Assembly (NCBI GenBank): GCA_002067705.1
Contig: MVRL01000112.1
Span: forward strand, 1 to 64,000
DNA: 64,000 nt
Direction: 5' to 3'
Origin: Methanosaeta sp. PtaU1.Bin112
Lineage (GTDB): Archaea > Halobacteriota > Methanosarcinia > Methanotrichales > Methanotrichaceae
How positions within the stretch are numbered: the stretch's first letter is position 1; each line of letters begins with the position of its first letter. Below are positions 45,978 through 55,184 of the stretch, in pieces. Under the pieces are notes generated by a model that did no database searches, was not told where the DNA came from, and was given only the letters and a program-made list of their open reading frames with translations. The position numbers were made by a program, and so were the translations under genes.

Positions 45978-47702
45978 ATGTTTCTCGATTTTATGAGCGA
46001 GGTCGAGGGTCTTCTCAATGCTGCCCTTGATCGCTGCGGCTACAAGGTAGAAAAAGGAGCAAACAACCTCGGGCTGGAGCTGAGCCCTCATTCCGATCTG
46101 GCCTCATCAGTGGCCTTCCGTCTGGCTCCGGTGGCTAAGAAGAGCCCGGTGGCGATCGCGCGGGAGATCCACCAGGCCCTAAGCGACAATTTCAGCTATG
46201 TGCAGAAGGTAGAGCTCTCCGGCCCCTATCTTAACTTCTTCATGAGCCAGAAGTTTCTGAACAGCGTCCTCCAGGAGGCCCTGGCAGACAATGCCTGGAC
46301 GGGCCGAATGAAGGAAAAGGTCATTGTGGAGCACACCTCCGCCAATCCGGACGGGCCGCTGCACGTGGGCCATATCAGAAATTCGGTTATTGGCGACACT
46401 CTGGTTCGCATCCTGCGCCGGGCAGGCTGCACCGTGGATGCCCAGTACTACGTCAACGATATGGGCCGCCAGGAGGCGATGGTTGTCGTGGGCTGCGATC
46501 ACTTCCAGCTGGACGGCAGCAAACCTGACCATGCCATAGCCAAGGTCTACATCGCCGCCAACAGGCTCATGGAGACCAATCCAGAAATCAAAGTCGAGGC
46601 AGACGGGGTTATCCAGCGCTACGAGGCTGGCGATGAGGAGACGGTATCGAAGATAGAGAGCGCTATAAAATACGCCATCTCGGGAATCGAGCAGACCCTG
46701 CACCGAATGAACATCCGCCATGACAGCTATCACTGGGAATCCCAATTCGTGCGAAAGGGCGATGTCTCCGAGATCCTGGCTCTGCTCGAAAAAACTGGTC
46801 TCACAGAGTACGAGGATGGCGCTTTTCAGCTCGACCTCACCCAGTATGGCTTTGAGAAGAAGATGGTCCTTAAGAGGGCGAACGGAACATCCCTTTACAT
46901 CACCCGCGACCTGGCCTACCATCGCTGGAAGTCCCTGAACTCCGACCGCTCAGTGGATGTTCTGGGAGCAGACCACAAGCTGGTATCGGGACAGCTCTGC
47001 ACCGCGCTTCGCCTTTTGGACGTACGCGAGCCGGAGGTGGTAATCTTTGAGTTCGTCTCCCTGCCCACCGGCTCCATGAGCACCAGAAAGGGCAAGTTCA
47101 TCTCCGCGGATGAGCTGCTCGATGAGGTGGAAAAGCAGGCCTACGAGGAGGTCAGGCTGCGCCGTCCGGGTGAGAGCGAGCAGTTCCTGCGTGTTGTGGC
47201 AGCCCAGGTGGCAGCGGGCGCGGTGCGCTACGACGTGGTCAAGGTCTCGCCTGACAAGGCCACCACCTTTGACTGGAAGCAAGCCCTGGACTTTGAGAAG
47301 CTCTCTGCTCCCTTCATCCAGTACTCTCACGCCCGAGCCTGCAGCATTCTCCGCAAGGGTGAAGATTCATTAAAGGCGGAAGCAGGCCAGGATGGCGAGA
47401 AAGCCCCCGCCCAGACAGACCTGACAGAACTGCTCCGAGGCGAGAACGAGATCGCCCTCATCAAGAAGATTGCGGAGTTTGATCTGGTCATCGATCGGGC
47501 CGCTCGGGAGCTGAAGCCTCATCAGCTTGCCACCTACGCTCGGGAGCTTGCAGAGAGCTTTAACCTCTTCTACCGCTACAGTCCGGTGCTTGATGCCGAG
47601 CCCAGGCTCCGCCAGGCAAGGCTCGCCCTGGCTGGAGCGGCGAGGAATGCTCTGCGAACAACTCTGGAGACCCTGGGAATTGACGCACTAGAGACGATGT
47701 AA
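45978..47702 (+). CDS. argS: Arginyl-tRNA synthetase
   Basis: This 574-residue class I synthetase charges tRNA-Arg. It has the N-terminal ArgS-specific domain (about 1-90), the HIGH-type motif HVGH at 129-132 inside SANPDGPLHVGHIRNS, the Rossmann catalytic domain, and a KMSKS-equivalent loop MSTRKGKFI near residue 357. The DALR anticodon-binding domain lies at the end (FIQYSHARACSIL, FNLFYRYSPVL). The length is normal. The next gene starts directly after its stop codon. Confidence 0.97.
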   Translation: MFLDFMSEVEGLLNAALDRCGYKVEKGANNLGLELSPHSDLASSVAFRLAPVAKKSPVAIAREIHQALSDNFSYVQKVELSGPYLNFFMSQKFLNSVLQEALADNAWTGRMKEKVIVEHTSANPDGPLHVGHIRNSVIGDTLVRILRRAGCTVDAQYYVNDMGRQEAMVVVGCDHFQLDGSKPDHAIAKVYIAANRLMETNPEIKVEADGVIQRYEAGDEETVSKIESAIKYAISGIEQTLHRMNIRHDSYHWESQFVRKGDVSEILALLEKTGLTEYEDGAFQLDLTQYGFEKKMVLKRANGTSLYITRDLAYHRWKSLNSDRSVDVLGADHKLVSGQLCTALRLLDVREPEVVIFEFVSLPTGSMSTRKGKFISADELLDEVEKQAYEEVRLRRPGESEQFLRVVAAQVAAGAVRYDVVKVSPDKATTFDWKQALDFEKLSAPFIQYSHARACSILRKGEDSLKAEAGQDGEKAPAQTDLTELLRGENEIALIKKIAEFDLVIDRAARELKPHQLATYARELAESFNLFYRYSPVLDAEPRLRQARLALAGAARNALRTTLETLGIDALETM

Positions 47703-48572
47703 ATGTGTTCTTGGTGCCAACATTGGGGCAAAGCTCTTGCGTTTGCCTCCGCAATTCTCCTTTTTTTTGCAAATACCGCTGGGGCGGTGCCCAGCGGAGG
47801 ATATGCGAGCTGGACCGAGGTGCCCTGGATAAAACCGGCCGATGCGTCTCAGGATGACGGTCTGCCGGAAAGCCCAGAAACGACACTCTCAGATCCCGTT
47901 TACTTCAACCTGAGCGGCAATGAGCCGGAGTCGATCCGCCTGGGCGATAGAAAGATAAACTACTCCGATTACGCTTGCGGCACCGCAGGCGCGCCCCTTT
48001 TCAGCGAGATATGGATTTCTAAGGACTCTGTCTGGAGCCGGTACGGAGAGGTCACGGCGGGAGAAGCAGTCGACCTGATAATACGCACGGCACGGGAAAG
48101 CAGCGGCGACATCTATCTCGTATCTTATGCTAAAAATACAACCATTCACTGGAATTTCAAATTCCTGGCAGGATGCTACAGACTCAGATTGCAGCCTGAG
48201 GAGAGCGGCAGGCTTTTCATGCTGCTATCTCAGGAAACCGAGCCGGGCAACGCCCTCATCCTGGATGTCCTGCCCAGACAGAGCGAGAAGTCATTCTCGC
48301 CACTGGACGTGAATTCAATCGCCATAGGTGAGGCTTTTATTACCATAAGATCTCAGAGGCTCAGGGGCTATGATGTCTTTGTGAATGGCGTCTTCTTCTG
48401 CAATGATAACAGCGATGGTTCCCTGGACGGGGTGGCCAGCCTGACAATAGGTGGAGGCAAGACTCACACCATCACCATCTCTCAGAGGGACGGACGGGGC
48501 GGCATCATCAACAAGAGCGAGCACACGAGGAGCTTCGCCCGGGATACTCACTACACTTTGCAGATGGATTAA
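47703..48572 (+). CDS. Secreted hypothetical protein, 289 residues
   Basis: The ATG follows the argS TAA without a gap, so translation is probably coupled. A signal peptide (ALAFASAILLFFANTAGA) is followed by beta-rich segments. The end is GYDVFVNGVFFCNDNSDGSLDGVASLTIGGG-like, resembling a PEGA-type carbohydrate-binding domain. The function is unknown; its co-transcription with argS is probably incidental. Confidence 0.72.
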   Translation: MCSWCQHWGKALAFASAILLFFANTAGAVPSGGYASWTEVPWIKPADASQDDGLPESPETTLSDPVYFNLSGNEPESIRLGDRKINYSDYACGTAGAPLFSEIWISKDSVWSRYGEVTAGEAVDLIIRTARESSGDIYLVSYAKNTTIHWNFKFLAGCYRLRLQPEESGRLFMLLSQETEPGNALILDVLPRQSEKSFSPLDVNSIAIGEAFITIRSQRLRGYDVFVNGVFFCNDNSDGSLDGVASLTIGGGKTHTITISQRDGRGGIINKSEHTRSFARDTHYTLQMD

Positions 48573-48668
48573 TGCCGAACTGCACACCTACTGCAATCGT
48601 TCAAACCAAATAGCTTTAAAAAGGAAAGTTTGCCTCCCGCTGCTGCAAATCGGCAGAAGAGGCCAAAA

Positions 48669-48682
48669 AATTTTGTTTTTTT
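48669..48682. terminator. T-rich stretch between convergent genes
   Basis: TTTTGTTTTTTT lies about 97 bases after the plus-strand gene, at the very end of the convergent lamin-tail gene. Oligo-T runs are the usual archaeal termination signal. Confidence 0.35.
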
Positions 48683-49151
48683 AGCGGACGTTGGATCTGC
48701 CTTTGCTGGCCATCATGAAAGCAAAGTCCGCTCTCGTGCCGGTCTTCTTGCCATCCGGCAGACGACCGTAGGTAAAGTCGCTATGGGAGTTATCGTTCTG
48801 CTGGGATGTCTTGTCCAGCTCAGCGCCGGATGCGTCATAGAGAAATACAGTTCCATTGCCGGTGGCAGTCCAGGTATTCTGGCCGTCAAAGGCCACGAAT
48901 CCCTTGGGCTCGATGCTTCCTTTCAGAAGGATTGGGCCCTGCCAGGGCTCGTCTACGATATTTATCTTCCAGCCGGTCAGATCCACAGCTGCATCACCCG
49001 TATTGTAAAGCTCTACCCATACGGTGCCGTTGTCGGGCGGGCTCAGCTCGAACTCATTGATTACTACGTCGCCCATGCCCAGGCTGCAGATGGCCAGGAG
49101 TCCGAAGAAAGCCAGGAGCGCCTTGATGCCCATTTCGCAATTATGCTTCAT
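48681..49151 (-). CDS. Secreted lamin-tail domain (LTD) protein
   Basis: The 156-residue protein is a signal peptide plus one LTD domain. The motifs are VVINEFELSPPDNGTVWVELYN, DLTGWKIN, EPKGFVAFDG and an end LPDGKKTG...KGRSNVR. The LTD fold is an Ig-like beta sandwich found in lamins and in many secreted bacterial and archaeal proteins, often as a nuclease or matrix appendage. The start at 49151 has GGAG slightly far upstream; an in-frame ATG at 49133 is possible. It is a close relative of the next gene upstream. Confidence 0.82.
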   Translation of the reverse strand: MKHNCEMGIKALLAFFGLLAICSLGMGDVVINEFELSPPDNGTVWVELYNTGDAAVDLTGWKINIVDEPWQGPILLKGSIEPKGFVAFDGQNTWTATGNGTVFLYDASGAELDKTSQQNDNSHSDFTYGRLPDGKKTGTRADFAFMMASKGRSNVR

Positions 49152-49189
49152 CTTCTTTTCACACTCCTCTGATTCGCGTATCCTTCATG

Positions 49190-49657
49190 TTAGCGTATAT
49201 TCGATTCGCCCTTGGTGGCAGAGCCCAGTCCCCAGTCGCCATCGTTGTTTGTATCATGGCCGTCCGGATGCCTGCCATAGGTGAAGTCATTGTTCATGGA
49301 GTCCTGCCTGCTTGCCGTTTTATCCACTTCCTCTCCGGCGGCATTGTAAAGCGTGGCAAATCCTCCATCATTATGATTCCAGGACGACTGGCCATTGAAG
49401 ACATAGAAGCCCTTGGCTGTAAGAATAGTTCCTGCTGGCACGGATGGGAACTGTCCGACCCAGCTTCCATCTGTGATCTTGGCCGTCCAGCCGCTGATGT
49501 CCACGTTCTCGCTATCCGGGTTGTAGATCTCAACCCAATCCACCCCGCCTTCGGGTGGATTCAGTTCCATCTCGTTTATGACAACCGATGCGCTGGAGCT
49601 TATGGTTAATAACATCAAAGCTATTGAAAAATATTTAGCCAGTGATTTTGAATCCAC
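49190..49657 (-). CDS. Second secreted lamin-tail domain protein (tandem paralogue)
   Basis: The GTG at 49657 (MDSKSLAKYFSIALM) is chosen because GGAGG lies 8 bases before it. The 155-residue protein has a signal peptide, then VVINEMELNPPEGGVDWVEIYN, DISGWTAKI, TAKGFYVFNG, NDFTYGRHPDG and an end KGESNIR. It shares all motifs with the neighbouring 156-residue protein, 38 bases downstream, so they arose by duplication and form a probable operon. Confidence 0.82.
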   Translation of the reverse strand: MDSKSLAKYFSIALMLLTISSSASVVINEMELNPPEGGVDWVEIYNPDSENVDISGWTAKITDGSWVGQFPSVPAGTILTAKGFYVFNGQSSWNHNDGGFATLYNAAGEEVDKTASRQDSMNNDFTYGRHPDGHDTNNDGDWGLGSATKGESNIR

Positions 49658-49833
49658 GATTATTTCCTCCACTCATGCTTCTATCCTGAATTCGTACACA
49701 GATTATTTCAAGTATATTATCATATCGGAGCTTTCTATATTGGAAAACGGCTATATAGTTTGAGAGGTATAAGCGAAAACAAATATTTAGAATCTGCAAG
49801 GGAGTTTATCAAATTAGCAATGAGGTGGATTGG

Positions 49834-50568
49834 ATGAAATCTAATAAATTGGGGGCCGGATCGATGCCCCTTAGAAAGCTGCTGCTTTTCTGCTGCATCG
49901 CCCTTGGCCTTATGACAGCACTCTCGGCTGCTGCCGACCAGAATAAAGACGTTTGCACAGGAGCAGAGATGGGTGATTATGCAAAACTGGTCTTCTGTCT
50001 TCCCCCAGAGGTAGCTGTGGAGCCGGAGAGCATGGCAGAATCAAATTACACCGATGGAAGAGAGGTCGGGGCGTCAATGCTGCTGGACGGATACAGAGTC
50101 GAATTGCATCTTCTCTACCCCTGCCAGGCACCCCAGAGAGAGCTAGCGCCTGCAGAGCTGAAACCCTATCTGGAAGCCTTTGACCCCATCATGTCACAGA
50201 CCGTCTACAATGAATCCGAAACGGGACCGGCTCTGTTGGGACGGTTGGGAAATCGAAATCTCATCGCTTACCAGCCGAACAACGTGACTGTGGCCTTGAT
50301 CCTCACAGATGTGAACATGAGCGCGAACTTGATGGGAAGCTTCCTGGGAAATTTGAGCATCTCCGTAAATGAAGCAATAACGCCGCCAGGAAATTGTCCA
50401 GGTATTGAGAATGCCGTCGATACTGCTTCGCCTTCTGAAACAGCCACGGTGCAGGAGAAGCCTGCTGTCAGCACGGCTGCAAAAGCAAAGATGACTCCTG
50501 CTGAGAAGATGAAGGCAGATCGGGAGAGGATACAAGCGGCAATGAATGCTGCAAGGAATAAATTGTGA
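49834..50568 (+). CDS. Secreted hypothetical protein, 244 residues
   Basis: ATG 49834 lies 6 bases after GAGGTG and is preferred over an in-frame GTG. A signal peptide (KLLLFCCIALGLMTALSAAA) is followed by a beta domain (YAKLVFCLPPEVAVEPESM) and a segment GNRNLIAYQPNNVTVALILTDVN. An Ala/Thr/Lys-rich, probably unfolded, C-terminus ends in a charged helix (EKMKADRERIQAAMNAARNKL). It belongs by layout with the proteins at 24843-25385 and 32386-32976. Confidence 0.7.
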   Translation: MKSNKLGAGSMPLRKLLLFCCIALGLMTALSAAADQNKDVCTGAEMGDYAKLVFCLPPEVAVEPESMAESNYTDGREVGASMLLDGYRVELHLLYPCQAPQRELAPAELKPYLEAFDPIMSQTVYNESETGPALLGRLGNRNLIAYQPNNVTVALILTDVNMSANLMGSFLGNLSISVNEAITPPGNCPGIENAVDTASPSETATVQEKPAVSTAAKAKMTPAEKMKADRERIQAAMNAARNKL

Positions 50569-50811
50569 TCAAGCCAGATCGAAAAGCCGCTATCGGAAAG
50601 ACGGCACCTCCAGGATTTTTTCTGGATTTGCCGAACTAGGAAGCATGTTTCCGACCGGTTCTTCTTTTTTTCTCAAAGGAATTGCTCGCTTTTGATTGCA
50701 TTTATGAATCATCCCTGAACAGAGCCATTTCTTGTCTGTCTTTTCCGGCAAGAAGGCGAAACTTCATAAACAAGCAAACAGATTTGCATTAAGAATAACG
50801 GAGAAATGAAC

Positions 50812-52209
50812 ATGAGAATGACTGCTTTTTATCTGATTGCATGCTATTTAATGCTCTCTCAGGGAGTTGCGGTTATCAGCGAATCAGGATCAATTGATGG
50901 CCTTTTGGCATTGAATTCAAGCAACAAAACTGAATTTAATCAGACTGCATGCAATTACACGACATTGAATTGCACTAGCGCCAATTCGCCGGTTTTTAAT
51001 TCGTCCAAGATGGTATCGTCATTCTTTGATTCATTGGATTTGAACTCCTCTGATAGTGGCCGATATATATCAGACTCATCAAACCTAGAATCCTCAGAAT
51101 ACGAATTTAGCGACCTGGACTATTATGATGGCTATTATGACGACTATTATGATGAATCTCATTTCTCCCTGCCCCAGAGCGAACCGCAGGTCATCAGCCT
51201 GGCATTTCCTGCAGATGATCTTGATGGAGACAATGCTACCGACCTGCTGATCATGAATATCAGTAGCGATGCCAGTAATGGTGCATTTGACTCGGAAATC
51301 TCTGCCTTGAGCGGCAGAAACGGCAGCGTATTCTGGCAAAGAGAGTATCCCGGCTCGCTGGTCTCTGCCCAGCCTGCTGGAGACCTCAACGGAGATGGGC
51401 GGACGGATATCATGGTCAACGAGATTCTGGATGCAGGAAGCATAATCCCTTACAGCAGCATCTCCGCAGTTTGCGGTATCAATGGCACGGTCATTTGGAG
51501 CAGATCACAGATTCTGGCATTAACCCTTGCCTACCCTGTCCAGGATACCGGCAGAAGCAATTCCACTCTATTTCTGGTACACATAATCGGCATGGATAGC
51601 ATCAACAACAGAATATTCACCAGCATTGCCAGAGTGAACGGATCCAATGGTGCAAATATTGACGAAAGAATGTTCTCTGATGCTCTGGCAATCGAATATC
51701 CTGCCGGAAACCTCACCGATGACATCGTGCCGGACAGCATCACTGCCATCTATCAGTTAAATGGATCATTGACCGGCGTCGAAAGCAATGGTGCTGGCGG
51801 AAATACCCCTCTCAACCTCACAGCAACCATGCTTGAAGCCAAAGATGGCCTGATGCGCAGAACGCTCTGGAACTACAGCTTTGCCTGTCCGGCCCTGGCT
51901 ATGCCGATAGTGGATCTTACCGGCGACGGGCGGGATGAATTACTGGTTTATCTCATAAGGTATTCCGAGTATGGTCCAATTAGCAGCGATATAGCCCTTC
52001 TTAGCGGATCAGAGGGAGAATTTCTCTGGCAGCACTCGTTTTCAGGGTTGGCATTCGCTGCCGTCGGACCGGATCTGACCGGAGAAGGACTGCGGGACCT
52101 AATCGTCTACAATTGGGGCGAATCTGAGAATGCAGAGGTTATTGCAATTAAGGGCGACGATGGTAGATCCTTGTGGAGCAAGGAAGGGATGATCTTCATT
52201 CCTTCTTGA
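50812..52209 (+). CDS. Secreted FG-GAP / integrin-alpha-like repeat protein
   Basis: ATG 50812 has GGAG 8 bases upstream. After a signal peptide the 465-residue protein has a Ser/Asn-rich, acidic and Tyr-rich stretch (DYYDGYYDDYYDE). Repeats of the form DxDGDxxxDLLI then follow: FPADDLDGDNATDLLI, AGDLNGDGRTDIMV, VDLTGDGRDELLVY, GPDLTGEGLRDLIVY. These Ca-binding loops mark FG-GAP (integrin-alpha) propeller blades. Surface adhesion or matrix binding is the likely role; it is inferred. Confidence 0.78.
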   Translation: MRMTAFYLIACYLMLSQGVAVISESGSIDGLLALNSSNKTEFNQTACNYTTLNCTSANSPVFNSSKMVSSFFDSLDLNSSDSGRYISDSSNLESSEYEFSDLDYYDGYYDDYYDESHFSLPQSEPQVISLAFPADDLDGDNATDLLIMNISSDASNGAFDSEISALSGRNGSVFWQREYPGSLVSAQPAGDLNGDGRTDIMVNEILDAGSIIPYSSISAVCGINGTVIWSRSQILALTLAYPVQDTGRSNSTLFLVHIIGMDSINNRIFTSIARVNGSNGANIDERMFSDALAIEYPAGNLTDDIVPDSITAIYQLNGSLTGVESNGAGGNTPLNLTATMLEAKDGLMRRTLWNYSFACPALAMPIVDLTGDGRDELLVYLIRYSEYGPISSDIALLSGSEGEFLWQHSFSGLAFAAVGPDLTGEGLRDLIVYNWGESENAEVIAIKGDDGRSLWSKEGMIFIPS

Positions 52210-52306
52210 TTCCTTCACTGTTGTATGATCCCAAAACCTTTTAACTAGGATCTTCATAGTAAGCTGGTTACCAAAAAAGCTCAAACATCAACAGGAGGTG
52301 TATCAG

Positions 52307-52612
52307 ATGCCGTTTCAGAGCATAAGCGAGCTGCCCAAGAGCGTGCGCAATCTGCCCAGCCGCGCCAAGACCCTTTACATGAAAGCTTATAATGGCTGCT
52401 GGGAGGAGTTAGATAGTATTGACGATGCAGCTCGCGAAAAGGCATCTCACGAAGCTGCCTGGTCGGCCGTGAAAGAGCAATATGAGAAGGACGACGAGAC
52501 AGGTGAGTGGGTAAAGAGCGAAGAGGTCTCGGGAAGACGCTCGCGTCATGTCATAAGGCATCGCAAGAGCAGGCCAAGTGGGGCTGCCTCGCAGGCAAAG
52601 GCACACGCATGA
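52307..52612 (+). CDS. ChaB family protein
   Basis: The strong ribosome site AGGAGGTG lies 6-7 bases before ATG 52307, which starts MPFQSISELPKSVRNLPSRAK. SISELPxxVRxxLPxxAK and the following helices (YNGCWEELDSI, ASHEAAWSAVKEQYEK) define ChaB, a small helical protein. ChaB was first named with a bacterial cation antiporter, but its activity is unclear. The C-terminal tail is basic. It is upstream of the siroheme protein, with 192 bases between. Confidence 0.85.
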   Translation: MPFQSISELPKSVRNLPSRAKTLYMKAYNGCWEELDSIDDAAREKASHEAAWSAVKEQYEKDDETGEWVKSEEVSGRRSRHVIRHRKSRPSGAASQAKAHA

Positions 52613-52804
52613 AGTCTTTCAGAGCAATGCTGATGAGGAATCGGTCCACGAATGGTTCCTGAATAAGCTCCTCATCAGCAAGCCTCGTTGCACATGTTCT
52701 CTTCTTATCAGACGTTTCAAATCCCGCCGCGAATCTTCATAATGTATTAGAGAAATGCTTTTTGCTGGGAAGAACTGTAACTGCTCAATTGGTGAGCTAG
52801 GACC

Positions 52805-53470
52805 ATGTCTAAAGATATTCTGGATAAGGGCGCAATTGTGCAGAGGGACAAAGAGACCTATGCCATAGCGCCGCATATAGCCGGCGGCATAATAGATCCT
52901 GCCGGACTGCGCCGGATTGCCGATGTAGCAGAGAAGTACAATGCCAAAGCTCTCAAGATCACCTCCGCACAGAGAATCGCCATCGTTGGCATTGATCCCA
53001 AGGATATTGATGATGCCTGGAAGGATCTGGGAATGAAGGCGGGGGCGGCCATTGGTCTATGCGTTCGAAGCATCAAGATCTGTCCCGGAACCACTTTCTG
53101 CAAGCGAGGACAACAGGATTCCGTAGGCTTAGGCCTGAAGCTGGATGAATTATATCATGGCATGCCGCTTCCCTGGAAATTCAAGATAGGCGTATCCGGA
53201 TGCGCAAACTCCTGTGCCGAACCTGCGGTAAAAGATGTCGGCTTGATCGGAATGTCCAAGGGGTGGAAGCTTCTGGTAGGAGGAAGCAGCGGAGTTAAAC
53301 CTCGGTTGGGCGTGGTGCTGGCTGAGAATCTCTCCGACGAGGAGGTCCTCTCGCTAATTAATAAAATAATCAACTACTATAAGGACCACGCCAAGAAACA
53401 GCGTTTGGGCGAGTTCATTGATGAAATCGGCTTCGATAACTTCAAGCGAGACATCCTTGCTAAGAATTAA
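52805..53470 (+). CDS. Small siroheme/4Fe-4S sulfite-reductase-like protein
   Basis: This 221-residue protein matches the small dissimilatory-sulfite-reductase-like proteins of methanogens. The siroheme-[4Fe-4S] ligand pattern is present: C93 and C99 (KICPGTTFC) and C133, C137 (GCANSC). SGCANSCAEPAVKDVGLIG is the conserved second motif. There is no ferredoxin insertion and no second nitrite/sulfite-reductase half, so it is the short form. Sulfite or another small anion is the possible substrate; the role in methanogens is not established. Confidence 0.86.
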   Translation: MSKDILDKGAIVQRDKETYAIAPHIAGGIIDPAGLRRIADVAEKYNAKALKITSAQRIAIVGIDPKDIDDAWKDLGMKAGAAIGLCVRSIKICPGTTFCKRGQQDSVGLGLKLDELYHGMPLPWKFKIGVSGCANSCAEPAVKDVGLIGMSKGWKLLVGGSSGVKPRLGVVLAENLSDEEVLSLINKIINYYKDHAKKQRLGEFIDEIGFDNFKRDILAKN

Positions 53471-53500
53471 AAACAGCTCCAATGCGGGATCGGCAAGGAT

Positions 53501-53559
53501 TTCTCACGATACAGGCTTGAATGTGAGAAAGATTTTAGGCAGGGGGAAGATCATCCCCC
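53501..53559. terminator. Two tandem hairpins between convergent genes
   Basis: TTCTCAC (53501-53507) pairs with GTGAGAA (53523-53529). GGGGGA (53542-53547) pairs with TCCCCC (53554-53559). They sit between the plus-strand siroheme protein and the minus-strand Tyr-rich protein, and could end either transcript. Confidence 0.4.
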
Positions 53560-53584
53560 ATTCGCCATTTGATTGATAAAATAT

Positions 53585-53959
53585 CTAGACGCCATATCCA
53601 TACGCGTAGGGGGGTTGATAGTAATAAGGATAATTGTATGGGTACATGTTGGGAAAGTAAGGAGCGCTGTATATTCCGTCGTCGTAAAGGAAGCGGTAGG
53701 CCTCTGACATCCACATTGCCTGTTCGTAGTACTCTCGTCCTGGGCAGGTGCCATTGTAAAAGGATCGAAGCTCACAGTAGCTACCGTCCGGAAAATGGCA
53801 GTATCCGTCTCTAGGACAGCCGCCATGATTTATGCAGTACGCTTCGATTGCATTTCTTGCTTCACAGTGGCCTGAGCCATAAAATCCTAATGCATAAGCT
53901 GGTGCTGCCAGCATTAGCGCCAGAAGGCCTGTTAACACGCACATGGCTTTTATCTTCAC
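53585..53959 (-). CDS. Secreted protein with a Tyr/Pro-rich C-terminal tail (second copy)
   Basis: The frame extends to ATG 53965; GTG 53959 is preferred because GGGGGA lies 5 bases before it. A signal peptide (CVLTGLLALMLAAPAYA) is followed by a small Cys-containing domain (CEARNAIEAYCINHGGCPRD, CHFPDGSYCEL, six cysteines in all, suggesting disulfides). The tail YPYNYPYYYQPPYAYGYGV-like region is Tyr/Pro rich. It resembles the protein at 27975-28340 in the tail but not in the domain. Confidence 0.72.
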   Translation of the reverse strand: MKIKAMCVLTGLLALMLAAPAYALGFYGSGHCEARNAIEAYCINHGGCPRDGYCHFPDGSYCELRSFYNGTCPGREYYEQAMWMSEAYRFLYDDGIYSAPYFPNMYPYNYPYYYQPPYAYGYGV

Positions 53960-54098
53960 ATACATCCCCCAAAATATGAAACAACATATTATTGCCCCTC
54001 AACCTATGAAAGATTATTGGTTGAGTTCATGGTGATGAAAAAAGAGAAAATAGCGGCCCCGGGTCGCCAGGGTCGCGTTTTGCCAGCGGTTCTTAGTT

Positions 54099-54971
54099 CT
54101 AAGCAGTAGCGTTACCAATGGTTGCATTAGTGGTTATTGTCACGTTCTCTGCAACAACAGGCGCAGCTGCGACAACTGGAATAAGCTGATTTACAAATAC
54201 CAGATCGGTCACGTTGGCATCGCTGATGTTCACAGTAGCTGTTCCCTCTGCGGGAGAGACGACATTCCAGCCCTCCATGATCAGCTCGGAGACTGTGTAC
54301 TCTCCGGCAGCCAATTCTGGGAAGGCAAACTTGCCGTCGGCTGCGGTGGGAACGCTATTGATGACTGCTCCGTCCTTTGTCAGGTTTACAGTCCAATCGG
54401 CCAAGCCGGTCTGGTTATTATCTACGACTATCCCTTCAATAGAGAAGGTGGTAGGCGCTGCCGCCTCAGGTGCAGCTGCGGGAGCAGCTTCAGCGGATGT
54501 TGTTGATGCGACTGTGGCTTCGGCTGATGGCGCGGGTGTGGTTGCAGTTTCGGCGGATGGTGTGGATGCGGCTGCTATTTCGCCAGCGGGTCCGGATGCA
54601 GCTGCATCATTAATGCTGCCCGTCATGCTGCCCAGCTTTGCGGTAGCCTTCACAGTCTTCATGCCCTCTGCAACTGCATTCTCGACACCTACCAGATTAA
54701 AGGAGTATCCTGCATTGTCTCCCTTCTGGAAGGAGTAGGCCAGCCTGGTGCTCTTAACGCCGGCAGACTTGAAAGAATACTTATTTGCCACCATATCCGG
54801 AGTCAGGTTATGGGCGGGAACATTTATTGTTTCTAAGCTATATCCGACAGGATTTCCTGATTTTACAGAATAAGATTGATTTCCTGCAGCTTGATTAGTG
54901 TACCCCAAAGCAGGCATTACAACGATGGCTGCTATCATGAGGGCCACAGTGATAGCCAAAATCTTCCTCAT
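54099..54971 (-). CDS. Secreted surface protein with an Ala/Ser/Thr linker and a Cna-B-like domain
   Basis: AGGAGGT lies before ATG 54971. The 290-residue protein has a signal peptide, a beta region, and an Ala/Ser/Thr/Pro/Glu linker (about 130-175, APSAEATVASTTSAEA type). A Cna-B/SdrD-like domain of about 80 residues (IEGIVVDNNQTGLADWTVNLTK, GKFAFPELAAGEYTV, VFVNQL) and a Thr/Asn-rich end follow. It may be a short relative of the repeat domains in the giant protein. Confidence 0.8.
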   Translation of the reverse strand: MRKILAITVALMIAAIVVMPALGYTNQAAGNQSYSVKSGNPVGYSLETINVPAHNLTPDMVANKYSFKSAGVKSTRLAYSFQKGDNAGYSFNLVGVENAVAEGMKTVKATAKLGSMTGSINDAAASGPAGEIAAASTPSAETATTPAPSAEATVASTTSAEAAPAAAPEAAAPTTFSIEGIVVDNNQTGLADWTVNLTKDGAVINSVPTAADGKFAFPELAAGEYTVSELIMEGWNVVSPAEGTATVNISDANVTDLVFVNQLIPVVAAAPVVAENVTITTNATIGNATA

Positions 54972-55184
54972 ATTAAATACCTCCTATTCCTCTAGCGCAT
55001 AGCATTTATGACTGTAGTTGAACTTCCTCCCCTTTGAGAAGAATCGTCGTGATGTCTAGTTATTCTTCATATAAATAGACTTTCATGGACTGAGACCACA
55101 ATTGAGGGGCAGCATCGCAATTTATGCTCATCCTTCATCCGGCGGGGCAGCGGAAGAGAGCAAGCAGAAAAACCAGTATATCTC

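Noticed and set aside
46179-46922. 247-residue minus-strand ORF
   Set aside because: Antisense to argS, which carries the HVGH motif and full domain set.
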